Assembly (NCBI GenBank): GCA_965216955.1
Contig: CBDCGV010000004.1
Coordinates: 9,006 to 73,005 of the forward strand
Origin: CBDCGV01 sp965216955
GTDB lineage: Bacteria > Bacteroidota > Bacteroidia > Chitinophagales > JADIYW01
Direction of reading: 5' to 3'
Length of the DNA: 64,000 nucleotides
In this document: in pieces, positions 33,243-41,224 of the stretch
How positions within the stretch are numbered: the stretch's first letter is position 1
Layout of the letters: every line of letters starts with the position of its first letter
Made by a program: the position numbers and the translations under genes
Notes under the pieces: generated by a model
What the model saw: only the letters and a program-made list of their open reading frames with translations
Told to the model about the DNA's origin: nothing
Databases searched by the model: none

Positions 33243-34238
33243 ATGTTTTTAGAAAATCAAATATACCAACAATTAAAAACAAAACTGTTTAAAGAAGTTC
33301 ACTTTGAAACGTTTTGTATGGAAGTTTTTAAGTTTCAGTACAATCATTGCAAGGTTTATCGTGATTTTATTAAAGCGCTTAATTTACCCTATGAAGGAAT
33401 TGATTCCATAGATAAAATTCCCTTTTTACCAATTAATTTTTTCAAAACACATCAGATAACTACTGTTGAAAATGCGAATTACACAATATTTGAAAGTAGT
33501 GGCACTACGAATAATGTTAATAAGAGTAGGCATTTTGTCAGTGATCTCCCCCTTTATGAAAAGAACTTTTTGAATTGTTTTGAACGCTTTTATGGTCCCG
33601 TTTCAAATTACTCCATTCATGCGCTATTACCTTCCTATTTAGAAAGAGAGAACGCCTCCTTAGTATATATGTGCCAAGGATTAATAGATGCTTCTAAAAA
33701 TGAAGGTGGGTTTTATTTAAATGATCTCCAACAGTTATCTAATAAAGTTTTATCCCTACAACAGCATAATATACAACCCATAGTTATTGGAGTGACCTTT
33801 GCGCTTATTGAATTGGCACAGCAGTATGCAGGTAATTATAGCCACTGCATTTTTATTGAAACTGGGGGAATGAAGGGAAAAGGAAAGGAATTGACAAGAG
33901 AGGAATTACATCGTTTACTTTCTAAAAAATTTGAGGTTGATTGCATTCATTCTGAATATGGAATGACAGAACTTTTGTCACAAGCATATATGCAAGAGGA
34001 AGGTGTTTTTAAATGTCCTCCAACGATGAGGGTCTTTGTTAGAGATCTAAACGACCCCTTTGTTGTTAAATCTTATGGTAAGGGAGTCATTAACATTATT
34101 GATTTAGCCAATCTTGGTAGTTGTTCATTTATTGCAACCCAGGATATTGGGGAAGTTTTTAAAGATGGAAATTTTTCAATTTTAGGGAGGGTAGACAACA
34201 GCGATGTTAGAGGCTGTAATCTTTTAACCATCAACTAA
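33243..34238 (+). CDS. LuxE-like acyl-protein synthetase
   Basis: A 331-residue member of the adenylate-forming LuxE/PaaK group, which activates a carboxylic acid with ATP and passes it to a protein thiol. Motifs: the P-loop-like FESSGTTNN (SSGTT 85-89), then IETGGMKGKGKELTREEL and EYGMTELLSQAY (EYGMTE at 238-243), which is the adenylate-forming A5 motif. LuxE proteins act in the fatty acid reductase complex that feeds luciferase, but no luxCDAB genes are here. Bacteroidota carry stand-alone homologues of unknown role, sometimes with surface-polysaccharide or lipid genes. It starts 37 bp from a divergent lipoprotein gene and converges with maf with an 8-bp gap. Confidence 0.85.
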   Translation: MFLENQIYQQLKTKLFKEVHFETFCMEVFKFQYNHCKVYRDFIKALNLPYEGIDSIDKIPFLPINFFKTHQITTVENANYTIFESSGTTNNVNKSRHFVSDLPLYEKNFLNCFERFYGPVSNYSIHALLPSYLERENASLVYMCQGLIDASKNEGGFYLNDLQQLSNKVLSLQQHNIQPIVIGVTFALIELAQQYAGNYSHCIFIETGGMKGKGKELTREELHRLLSKKFEVDCIHSEYGMTELLSQAYMQEEGVFKCPPTMRVFVRDLNDPFVVKSYGKGVINIIDLANLGSCSFIATQDIGEVFKDGNFSILGRVDNSDVRGCNLLTIN

Positions 34239-34247
34239 TTTTATCTT

Positions 34248-34832
34248 CTATTCCCAATTGACAATAGCTTGATAAACTTTATTAATAGGCAGTCCCATTA
34301 CATTATAATAGCAACCCTCAATTTTGTTGATGCCAACAAATCCTATCCATTCTTGAATAGCATACGCGCCAGCTTTGTCTAAGGGCATATAGTTATCTAC
34401 AAAAAAACTAATCTCCTGATCGGACAATTTATTGAAAAAGACATGAGTACTTTCTGAAAAAGAAAATTCTTGCGATCCTTTTAAAATGGTTATACCTGAA
34501 ACCACGGTATGTTTATTACCACTTAATTGATGCAACATTCTTTTCGCTTCTTCAAGGCTTTTGGGCTTTCCTAAAAGCTCGCCATTTAATAAAACCACAG
34601 TATCTGCAGTTACAACAAAAGTTTGATCGTCAACATCTGCTAATTCTCCTATTCTTTTTGCCTTTTTCTTAGATAAAAATTCCGGCACAATTTCGATATT
34701 CATCGAAGGGTCAAAATCTTCATTAATACTTGGAACTACCACTTTGAACTTAAACCCTGCATCTTTCATTAATTGATGTCGACGTGGAGACTGAGAACCT
34801 AAAATTATTTTATAATTATCTAGAGATGTCAT
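34248..34832 (-). CDS. maf: Maf family nucleotide pyrophosphatase
   Basis: A 194-residue Maf-like nucleoside triphosphate pyrophosphatase that hydrolyses dTTP/UTP or modified nucleotides to monophosphates, a house-cleaning role once linked to septum inhibition. It starts with ILGSQSPRRHQLMKDAGFKF (the SxSPRR motif) and has the catalytic Asp in VVTADTVV and the LGKPKSLEEAKRML motif. The tail VGINKIEGCYYNVMGLPI is typical. The ATG shares one base with the UbiA-like gene stop (TAATG), so it is translationally coupled as the last gene of the minus-strand chain that starts at ccmE. Confidence 0.94.
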   Translation of the reverse strand: MTSLDNYKIILGSQSPRRHQLMKDAGFKFKVVVPSINEDFDPSMNIEIVPEFLSKKKAKRIGELADVDDQTFVVTADTVVLLNGELLGKPKSLEEAKRMLHQLSGNKHTVVSGITILKGSQEFSFSESTHVFFNKLSDQEISFFVDNYMPLDKAGAYAIQEWIGFVGINKIEGCYYNVMGLPINKVYQAIVNWE

Positions 34833-35776
34833 TATACATTAGAATAAAAAAAGTAAAAATAGGCCATACTGCTAATTCCTATGAACATGTATAGCTTTAA
34901 AAAAGCACTTAGCCTTCCAAAGTCTTTTTTATTTGATGCTCTAACAAGCATAAAAAACAGTACTCCTAGAAACAGAATAAGGCTAACTAGAATATAAATA
35001 GCTCCTAACCATTCCGTTTTTTTTAATATACTCAAAAGGCACCATGTTAATAGACTCCATGAAATAGTTATAATTATACCCACAGCAATTTTTGCACCTT
35101 TAATTCCTAAAACTATTGGTAATGTCTTACTTCCATAATATTCATCTCCTTCAATGTCTTGAATATCTTTAACTATTTCTCGTTTTAAGGAGGCAAAAAA
35201 AGCAAAGAGTGCATATAGCACCGTTATTTTACTTAAAAAGCTAAGAAAGATTTCATAATAATTGCCTTCTACATTTAAATCTATCTCATAGGCACTAACT
35301 ACTATTATAGTCCATGCGGTTAAAATTGAAACTATTATATTACCTATAAAAAATGATCTTTTAAACGACTGCGCATAAAACCATAATAATGTAGCAGCAA
35401 TGATTTGTATGGTTACCAATCTTAAACTCGAGAGCGTATGAGCTACAGCAAATGCTAGTCCTAATCCTACTATAGTAAGAACAACATAATATACAAATGC
35501 TTTATCCTCCTTGATATATCTATTGATAATTACTTTATCTGGTTTGTTTTCCAAATCAATTGGCAAATCATAATAGTCATTAATTACATACCCCCCAGCT
35601 GCAATTAGCACTGTTGAAATAACAAGGAGTGAAAATTGCCAAGTTGCTAAATGCACTGTGGTATTAGTGTATTGATGAAGTGGAAGCACAACACATATCC
35701 AAAAGAGTAGTTGGCAAAAAACAATGATTACCAAGTTTAAAGGACGAACGATTTTAAAATAATTCAGCACGCTCAT
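34832..35776 (-). CDS. UbiA-family prenyltransferase (geranylgeranylglycerol-phosphate type)
   Basis: A 314-residue integral membrane prenyltransferase of the UbiA superfamily. The first Asp-rich motif is NDYYDLPIDLENKPDKV, which binds magnesium and the prenyl diphosphate. A second acidic motif is seen in DIQDIEGDEYYGSKTLPI. Eight to nine helices are visible. Bacteroidota members of this type are commonly labelled geranylgeranylglycerol-phosphate geranylgeranyltransferase because of similarity to the archaeal enzyme, but their physiological product is uncertain. Its first 4 bp overlap the KdsC-like gene (ATGA), and its stop overlaps maf by one base. Confidence 0.88.
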   Translation of the reverse strand: MSVLNYFKIVRPLNLVIIVFCQLLFWICVVLPLHQYTNTTVHLATWQFSLLVISTVLIAAGGYVINDYYDLPIDLENKPDKVIINRYIKEDKAFVYYVVLTIVGLGLAFAVAHTLSSLRLVTIQIIAATLLWFYAQSFKRSFFIGNIIVSILTAWTIIVVSAYEIDLNVEGNYYEIFLSFLSKITVLYALFAFFASLKREIVKDIQDIEGDEYYGSKTLPIVLGIKGAKIAVGIIITISWSLLTWCLLSILKKTEWLGAIYILVSLILFLGVLFFMLVRASNKKDFGRLSAFLKLYMFIGISSMAYFYFFYSNV

Positions 35777-36297
35777 TTATTATCAGGAATAAACCAATTA
35801 CCCTGTACTTTTAAAACTTTTTCTACTACATCACGTACACATCCTTTTCCTCCAGCTAAAGGACTTATATAATCAGCAATTGATTTAATCTCTTGTACTG
35901 CATCAGAGGGACAACATTTAACTATACATTTGTTCATTGCATCATAATCTGGTATATCATCTCCCATGTATAATACCTGATCATATGAGATGTTATTTTC
36001 TTCAAGAAACCCTTCTAAGACTTTCACTTTGTTTCTTGCCTTATCGAAAATACATTTAACCCCCAATTTTTCCATTCTTTTAAATACCCCTATAGAATCT
36101 CCACCAGTAATAATTACCAATTTGTATCCTTTAGATAATATCATTTGAATGGCAAAACCGTCTTTAGCATTCATTGTACGCAATAAACTTCCGTCTTCAG
36201 CACAAAGTAGATCACCATTGGTAAAAACGCCATCTACGTCAAAAACAAAAGTTGTAATTGCATTAAGATTCGATAAAAAGTCTCTTCGATTACTCAA
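35773..36297 (-). CDS. kdsC: KdsC-like HAD phosphatase
   Basis: A 174-residue HAD-superfamily phosphatase of the KdsC type, which removes phosphate from 3-deoxy-D-manno-octulosonate-8-phosphate in lipopolysaccharide core synthesis. Motifs: the nucleophile in FVFDVDGVFTNG, Thr/Ser in LVIITGGDS, Lys in KVKVLEGFLEE and the acidic pair in YMGDDIPDYDAM. The short length without a cap domain fits the tetrameric KdsC class. The start is TTG at 36297, 5 nt after the DUF2520 gene stop. No in-frame ATG exists before the nucleophile motif. Its end overlaps the UbiA-like gene by 4 bp. The assignment to this phosphatase family is firm; the substrate rests on family resemblance. Confidence 0.88.
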   Translation of the reverse strand: MSNRRDFLSNLNAITTFVFDVDGVFTNGDLLCAEDGSLLRTMNAKDGFAIQMILSKGYKLVIITGGDSIGVFKRMEKLGVKCIFDKARNKVKVLEGFLEENNISYDQVLYMGDDIPDYDAMNKCIVKCCPSDAVQEIKSIADYISPLAGGKGCVRDVVEKVLKVQGNWFIPDNK

Positions 36298-36302
36298 ACT
36301 GA

Positions 36303-37085
36303 TCAGTTGTATGTTTTAAAAATGGAATTACTCATAAACTTATACAAATCTATCAATTCTGGAAAATGGTTTTCTTCCAACCATTTAATATGTGCGTCAA
36401 TTGTTTTGACATCTCCTCTTCTTGCAGGTCCTGTTTGAGCATTTTTAGGCGTTTCATACTGTAATTTTCTAATGGTTTCTTTTAACAAAGGCAGCACAAG
36501 GTTAAAGGATAAATCTGACTTGCTTAACACAGTTGAAGCTTTATAAATTAGATGATTGGAAAAATTATTCAGCAACACAGCCGAAATATGAAGCGCCTTC
36601 CTTTGTTCATCTGTGGTAATTTGTACGTTGGAAGAGACCCTTTTTGCAAGTTGCAATAATTCTTTTTGTAATAGCTCAGTATTTGCAGTTATGCAAATAG
36701 GTATTTCCGTAAAATCTATTTCCACACCTTTTGTCAAAGTTTGAAGCGGATAAAACACTCCGTAACCTACGGTACTAATGCCAAGAACGTTAGTAGATAC
36801 TGCCCCGGATGTATGTACAACAGGAATATTTAAAGGAATTATTTTTTTTACTACCTCTAGTATAGCATCATCACTAACAGCAAGAAAAATTATATCTGGC
36901 CTTTCACCTATCATATTAAGGTCAGGTATACAATCTAAACCCAATTCTTTACTTATTGCTAACGTTTCTTTTTTATTGCGCCCATGTATTATTACATTAA
37001 TAGCGACTTCTTTAAATGCTTTGCATAAATGATAAGCCACATTTCCGCTTCCCACAACTAGAACTGTTGAAATGGGATTTATCAT
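36303..37085 (-). CDS. Rossmann-fold protein with DUF2520 domain
   Basis: A 260-residue protein with an NAD(P)-binding Rossmann domain (TVLVVGSGNVAYHLCKAF) and a C-terminal all-alpha DUF2520 domain (from EQRKALHISAVLLNNFSNHL to TGPARRGDVKTIDAH). The layout resembles pyrroline-5-carboxylate reductase and F420-dependent NADP reductases, and the family is often called a putative dinucleotide-binding oxidoreductase; the reaction is not known. The start ATG at 37085 overlaps the stop of ccmF by 4 bp. The conserved grouping with KdsC- and UbiA-like genes is a Bacteroidota pattern without an established meaning. Confidence 0.85.
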   Translation of the reverse strand: MINPISTVLVVGSGNVAYHLCKAFKEVAINVIIHGRNKKETLAISKELGLDCIPDLNMIGERPDIIFLAVSDDAILEVVKKIIPLNIPVVHTSGAVSTNVLGISTVGYGVFYPLQTLTKGVEIDFTEIPICITANTELLQKELLQLAKRVSSNVQITTDEQRKALHISAVLLNNFSNHLIYKASTVLSKSDLSFNLVLPLLKETIRKLQYETPKNAQTGPARRGDVKTIDAHIKWLEENHFPELIDLYKFMSNSIFKTYN

Positions 37086-39475
37086 TCTAAAGTAGTTTTT
37101 TGTTCAAGTTTAACTAACTTCTTTCTATTATAGGCACTTATTAAAATTCCAAGAACCATTATAAATGCGCCTAGCCACAATAAATTAATGAATGGGAATT
37201 TAATCGCTTTCATTATAATGTATTCTGGAATAGTTTGTTCAACAGTTATTTCTAAGGCACTTTGTTCAGGAATAATTTTAGTTAGAGCAATTCTGATATC
37301 TAGATCTTCCAATCGAGTTGGAATAGCCGTAGCCATTTGCTCTCTTATAAAATACTTTGGTTCAATATAAAACGAGGAATCCAAGGTGATCATCAATATT
37401 TGTGCTCCAACTACAATATCTCCCTCCTTTTGTTCAAAATCTTCAACTTCTGCATTTGGATTGATCCCTTTTAAGATACCAAAAGCGCCTCGAGAAGTCC
37501 TAATGGTATCTCCAACATTTATGGTATAAGTGTCAATAATTAATGTATCTGCCTTACTCCCATCATCCTTTAACGGGGCGGCTGTTATATGTGTATAAAG
37601 ATCAGAAAAGGGACTTCTTTTAGTTGAAGGGTTCGCAACATTTCCCATTTGCTCATCTATCTGAATATTGGGTTTTAAAACAAAAGCCTTGTCCTTCGTC
37701 TCATATTTCACATCAAAATAAATGTTACTATTCTTTTTATGACTTCCTAAGTAAGTAACTATGTACTCATTCATTTCTTCGGGAATATTCTTATAAAGCA
37801 ATACGTTTTCTTCGTTGGTTTGCTGATCAAACCCTTCTCCATAGTCAAACCCATACCTATTTAACGAAATAACTTCTTGTCTACCTTGTGAAATTAAAAT
37901 CCCAATGATCATTATTCCAAAACCTAAATGAGACAGTGCTCCTCCTTTTGCTCTTATTTTTGAAGAAGATTGGATAAGATATGATCCATTTGAAAAGACG
38001 GTAAATATCCCTGCAAAAATGAGCAACATATAATCGATACGTCTTATTCTAAATCCATAGGCAATAACAGCAGTAATAAGCATGCTTAAAAGACCTATTG
38101 TTCCGAGTGTTTTATAGACATTTTCTAGGTTTGTTTTTTTATACTTTAGATAAAATCCAAAACCTGCGCCTATTGCCAATAATATTCCTACCCATATTTG
38201 AATACCATTATAATGAGATTCTATATCAGATGGAGGGGCAAAATTTGTATTGAATATTTTATTAAAAACTGGAACCGAAGTAACCATGATGATATGTAAA
38301 GCTGAAAATGTAAAAATTAAGGCACCAATAAACAACCAGAATTCTCTCGAACTAGAAGCCTCTTCTTTCTTTTTGGCAGGTATTTCATTGAATCGAAGTA
38401 TAAATAAGATAATAAAAGGTAGCGCACATGCTACAATTGTTACAAACAACTGCCCAGACATTCCCATGTCTGTAAAAGAGTGAACAGATGAATCTCCTAA
38501 TACACCACTTTTTGTAAGAAAAGACGAATACAATATTAATAGAAAAGACATCGCCACTAAAAAGTAGGCTGATGCCAAGGAATATCCCGAATGCTTAAAA
38601 GCCAATAAAGTATGTAATCCTGCAGCTAAAACAAGCCATGGAACAAGAGATGCATTTTCTACTGGATCCCAGGCCCAAAACCCACCAAAACTAAGCGCCT
38701 CATACGCCCAAGCTCCTCCCATTAAAATACCCGTACCAAGAACAGCAAAAGCAATTAGCATCCATGGCATAACAGGCTTTATCCAATTATGATAATCTCG
38801 CTTCCATAAAGAAGCTATAACAAAACAAAAAGGAACGCTTGTTAAAGCAAATCCTAAAAATAATGTGGGTGGATGAATTGTCATCCAATAATTTTGAAGC
38901 AATGGAGACAACCCAGATCCATCTTCTGGAACATAATTGGGATTCATTTTAAAAATTGGAATATCCATAGTTTCTCTTAAGAGCATAAAAGGACTATTCC
39001 CCATCTTATAATTAAAAACATAAATTCCTAATTCCATAGAAAGCAATAACAATTGAATTCCTGCTAATACTGCAAGCACTGGGGCCTCCCATTTTTTTGC
39101 TGAAAAAATTAGAATAATGCCTAAAATAGAATGCCAAAATATCCAAAGCAATGTACTTCCTTCTTGTCCTTCCCAAAAACATGAAAACAGATAACGAAAC
39201 GGTAGTGATTTAGCACTATGTTTCCAAACATAATCGTATTCAAATAAATGAGATCTTAGCATTATAAAGAGTAAGACTATAGCCCCGATAACACTAAGGG
39301 TATGAACAATATATGTTAACCGACCTAAGCTTAACCATGAAAATTTATCATTGGTATTTTTGCTATTGCTACCTATGATATATGAAACCATAGAAAGTAA
39401 AACTGCTATAAAAGAGATGATTATTAGTAGATGCCCTAATTGGCCAAATATGAGATTTGGAAGCCTGGATTCCAT
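37082..39475 (-). CDS. ccmF: Cytochrome c maturation heme lyase CcmF
   Basis: A 797-residue multi-pass membrane protein that attaches heme to apocytochrome c, working with heme-loaded CcmE. The tryptophan-rich WWD-type motif is WGGAWAYEALSFGGFWAWDPVENASLVPWL, and heme-contacting histidines lie in the flanking helices (for example in TIHPPTLFLGF). At least twelve hydrophobic helices are present, plus a large periplasmic domain (about 555-750) before the last helix. The length exceeds E. coli CcmF (about 650) because of that domain, as in other Bacteroidota. It overlaps ccmE by one base upstream and the DUF2520 gene by 4 bp downstream, so all are translationally coupled. Confidence 0.93.
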   Translation of the reverse strand: MESRLPNLIFGQLGHLLIIISFIAVLLSMVSYIIGSNSKNTNDKFSWLSLGRLTYIVHTLSVIGAIVLLFIMLRSHLFEYDYVWKHSAKSLPFRYLFSCFWEGQEGSTLLWIFWHSILGIILIFSAKKWEAPVLAVLAGIQLLLLSMELGIYVFNYKMGNSPFMLLRETMDIPIFKMNPNYVPEDGSGLSPLLQNYWMTIHPPTLFLGFALTSVPFCFVIASLWKRDYHNWIKPVMPWMLIAFAVLGTGILMGGAWAYEALSFGGFWAWDPVENASLVPWLVLAAGLHTLLAFKHSGYSLASAYFLVAMSFLLILYSSFLTKSGVLGDSSVHSFTDMGMSGQLFVTIVACALPFIILFILRFNEIPAKKKEEASSSREFWLFIGALIFTFSALHIIMVTSVPVFNKIFNTNFAPPSDIESHYNGIQIWVGILLAIGAGFGFYLKYKKTNLENVYKTLGTIGLLSMLITAVIAYGFRIRRIDYMLLIFAGIFTVFSNGSYLIQSSSKIRAKGGALSHLGFGIMIIGILISQGRQEVISLNRYGFDYGEGFDQQTNEENVLLYKNIPEEMNEYIVTYLGSHKKNSNIYFDVKYETKDKAFVLKPNIQIDEQMGNVANPSTKRSPFSDLYTHITAAPLKDDGSKADTLIIDTYTINVGDTIRTSRGAFGILKGINPNAEVEDFEQKEGDIVVGAQILMITLDSSFYIEPKYFIREQMATAIPTRLEDLDIRIALTKIIPEQSALEITVEQTIPEYIIMKAIKFPFINLLWLGAFIMVLGILISAYNRKKLVKLEQKTTLE

Positions 39476-39870
39476 TATTCTGTAGAAACTGTTTTTATTT
39501 CTTCTTCAACATACTTAGATGGGCATTTCATTAAAATCTTTGACGCCTGAAAATCATCGCCCATTAACTTACCAGTAACTACTACTTTTTCTGATTTCTC
39601 AATATCTCTTGGCTTTGTACCTCTATAAATTACTTTTTTTTCCGTTCTATCATCGTCCCGTAAATAAAAAGTAAATAAGTTAGCATCTACATGTGGATTA
39701 TAGGTCATGTCCTTATCTTTAACTAACTCTCCTACGACATTAATTTCTTTACCAGATAAAGCATATTTAGAAGTAAATGTTTCATATCTACTAAAATCTC
39801 CAATTAAGCTAATTAAAACACCTACAGAAATAGCTATTAAAAGTAATCCTATAATATGAAGTTTCTTCAC
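39475..39870 (-). CDS. ccmE: Heme chaperone CcmE, variant with Cys instead of His
   Basis: A 131-residue single-pass periplasmic heme chaperone: N-terminal anchor (HIIGLLLIAISVGVLISLIG) and an OB-fold domain (INVVGELVKDKDMTYN, FTFYLRDD, KVVVTGKLMGDDFQASKIL). In classical CcmE heme is attached covalently to His in an HxxxY motif. Here the equivalent position is Cys116 in KCPSKY, giving CxxxY with Tyr120. CxxxY forms are known from other Ccm systems that function without the classical His. It is the first gene of the chain with ccmF. The preceding 160-bp gap contains a TATTTTTG-like box at 39875-39882 but nothing firm. Confidence 0.92.
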   Translation of the reverse strand: MKKLHIIGLLLIAISVGVLISLIGDFSRYETFTSKYALSGKEINVVGELVKDKDMTYNPHVDANLFTFYLRDDDRTEKKVIYRGTKPRDIEKSEKVVVTGKLMGDDFQASKILMKCPSKYVEEEIKTVSTE

Positions 39871-40030
39871 ACTACAAAAATAGACCTAAAGTCAATACTT
39901 TGATTGGGAGTTACCTATACTTAATATTAATTTATTTCTTTAGCAAGCACCGTATTCAAATTAACGATGCAACTTAAACATTAAATGAATGAGTGAAACC
40001 GAAAATTCCAATATATTGTAAGCCCCATTA

Positions 40031-41176
40031 CTATTTCAATTCATTCAATTTATCCATCATATTCATACGTGCATAAATTTCTTTAAGTGCTCCTTTAATA
40101 CCGGCGTCATTTGTATTTAGTGCATACGCTTTTTCAAAATATGGAAGTGCCTTTTCGTATAAACTATTTCTTTCTGGTTCCATTGCTTGAGCCGCTTTCC
40201 AATCGGTCATTTCATTCATTTGCTTATTAATTTCCACGGCATCATTATAATAGATAGCTCCAAGATTAAAATACGCTTCGTAGTAATCAGGCTTAGCATC
40301 AATAGCTTTTTGGTAAGTTATTGCCGCATTTTCCTTATCACCTAATTGATCGTATGCAGATCCCAAAGCAAAATACATGGTATGATTGGTAGGATCATTT
40401 TCTACAGCTTCCTTCAATTTATCAATTGCCTGATCAGCCTTACCTGACTTTATATAATAGTTTAATTCACTAACTCGTAAAGCGGCATTATCAGGAAACT
40501 TTGCTCTTCCCTTTTCGACAATATCCACCATTTTATCTGTATCACCCTCTAGATTATATATCTCTGCCAAAAAAGAATAAACATTAGCATTATCTACATC
40601 CATGCCAATAAGCTTTTCATAAAGCGTTTTCGCAACATCATACTTTTTACTATTCGAAGCAGCATAAGCCGTCACTAAAACAGCATTAGTATCTATTTTA
40701 TCTGTCAATTTATTTTCGAGCATAAAACTATTTATCGATTGGCATGCATCAAAATAACTATAGGCTTTCTCAAAGTCTTCATTCTTATATAAAGCTAACC
40801 CTTCATTATATAGGTAAATGGCCACATTACTTAGATTATTAGAAATAATAGTCTTTCTTTTTCCCTTTCCCAATTGATCAATCTCAAAAGCCTTTCTGTA
40901 AGCTTCATCTGCTGTAAAAAGCGCATTCGGGTTTTGTGGGAAATGAACCTTAGTTTCATAAATACTCTTATACACATCTCCCTTTACTTCCCAACCGCGA
41001 ACAGTTGCCTTCACCTCATCACTTTGCATGGCTATATCAATTGATTCCTTAGCCTTAAGTACTTCACCATTTTGAAGCATTATAGTAGCATTCCCAACTT
41101 TAGCTTTTTGAGCGTGCATGTTATACGCTGAAAACGTAAATGCACACAACAAAAAACCTAATAAAAAATCTTTCAT
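40031..41176 (-). CDS. TPR-repeat protein, secreted
   Basis: A 381-residue protein with an N-terminal signal peptide (LLGFLLCAFTFSAYNMHAQ) and several tetratricopeptide repeats, for example YEKLIGMDVDNANVYSFLAEIYNLEGD, AVENDPTNHTMYFALGSAYDQLGD and AIDAKPDYYEAYFNLGAIYYND. TPR solenoids mediate protein-protein contacts; the protein is presumably periplasmic or on the outer membrane inner face. It lacks a lipobox. No partner is evident; the neighbours are gyrA upstream and ccmE downstream, neither obviously related. The gene has no distinct promoter match in the 48-bp gap after gyrA and is likely co-transcribed with it. Confidence 0.85.
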   Translation of the reverse strand: MKDFLLGFLLCAFTFSAYNMHAQKAKVGNATIMLQNGEVLKAKESIDIAMQSDEVKATVRGWEVKGDVYKSIYETKVHFPQNPNALFTADEAYRKAFEIDQLGKGKRKTIISNNLSNVAIYLYNEGLALYKNEDFEKAYSYFDACQSINSFMLENKLTDKIDTNAVLVTAYAASNSKKYDVAKTLYEKLIGMDVDNANVYSFLAEIYNLEGDTDKMVDIVEKGRAKFPDNAALRVSELNYYIKSGKADQAIDKLKEAVENDPTNHTMYFALGSAYDQLGDKENAAITYQKAIDAKPDYYEAYFNLGAIYYNDAVEINKQMNEMTDWKAAQAMEPERNSLYEKALPYFEKAYALNTNDAGIKGALKEIYARMNMMDKLNELK

Positions 41177-41224
41177 AAAAATATGTTTTACAACTATTTA
41201 CACTATTTATTTAAACAAACAACT

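Noticed and set aside
33243..34238. Bioluminescence locus because of the LuxE-like gene
   Set aside because: No luxA, luxB, luxC or luxD homologue is in the window.
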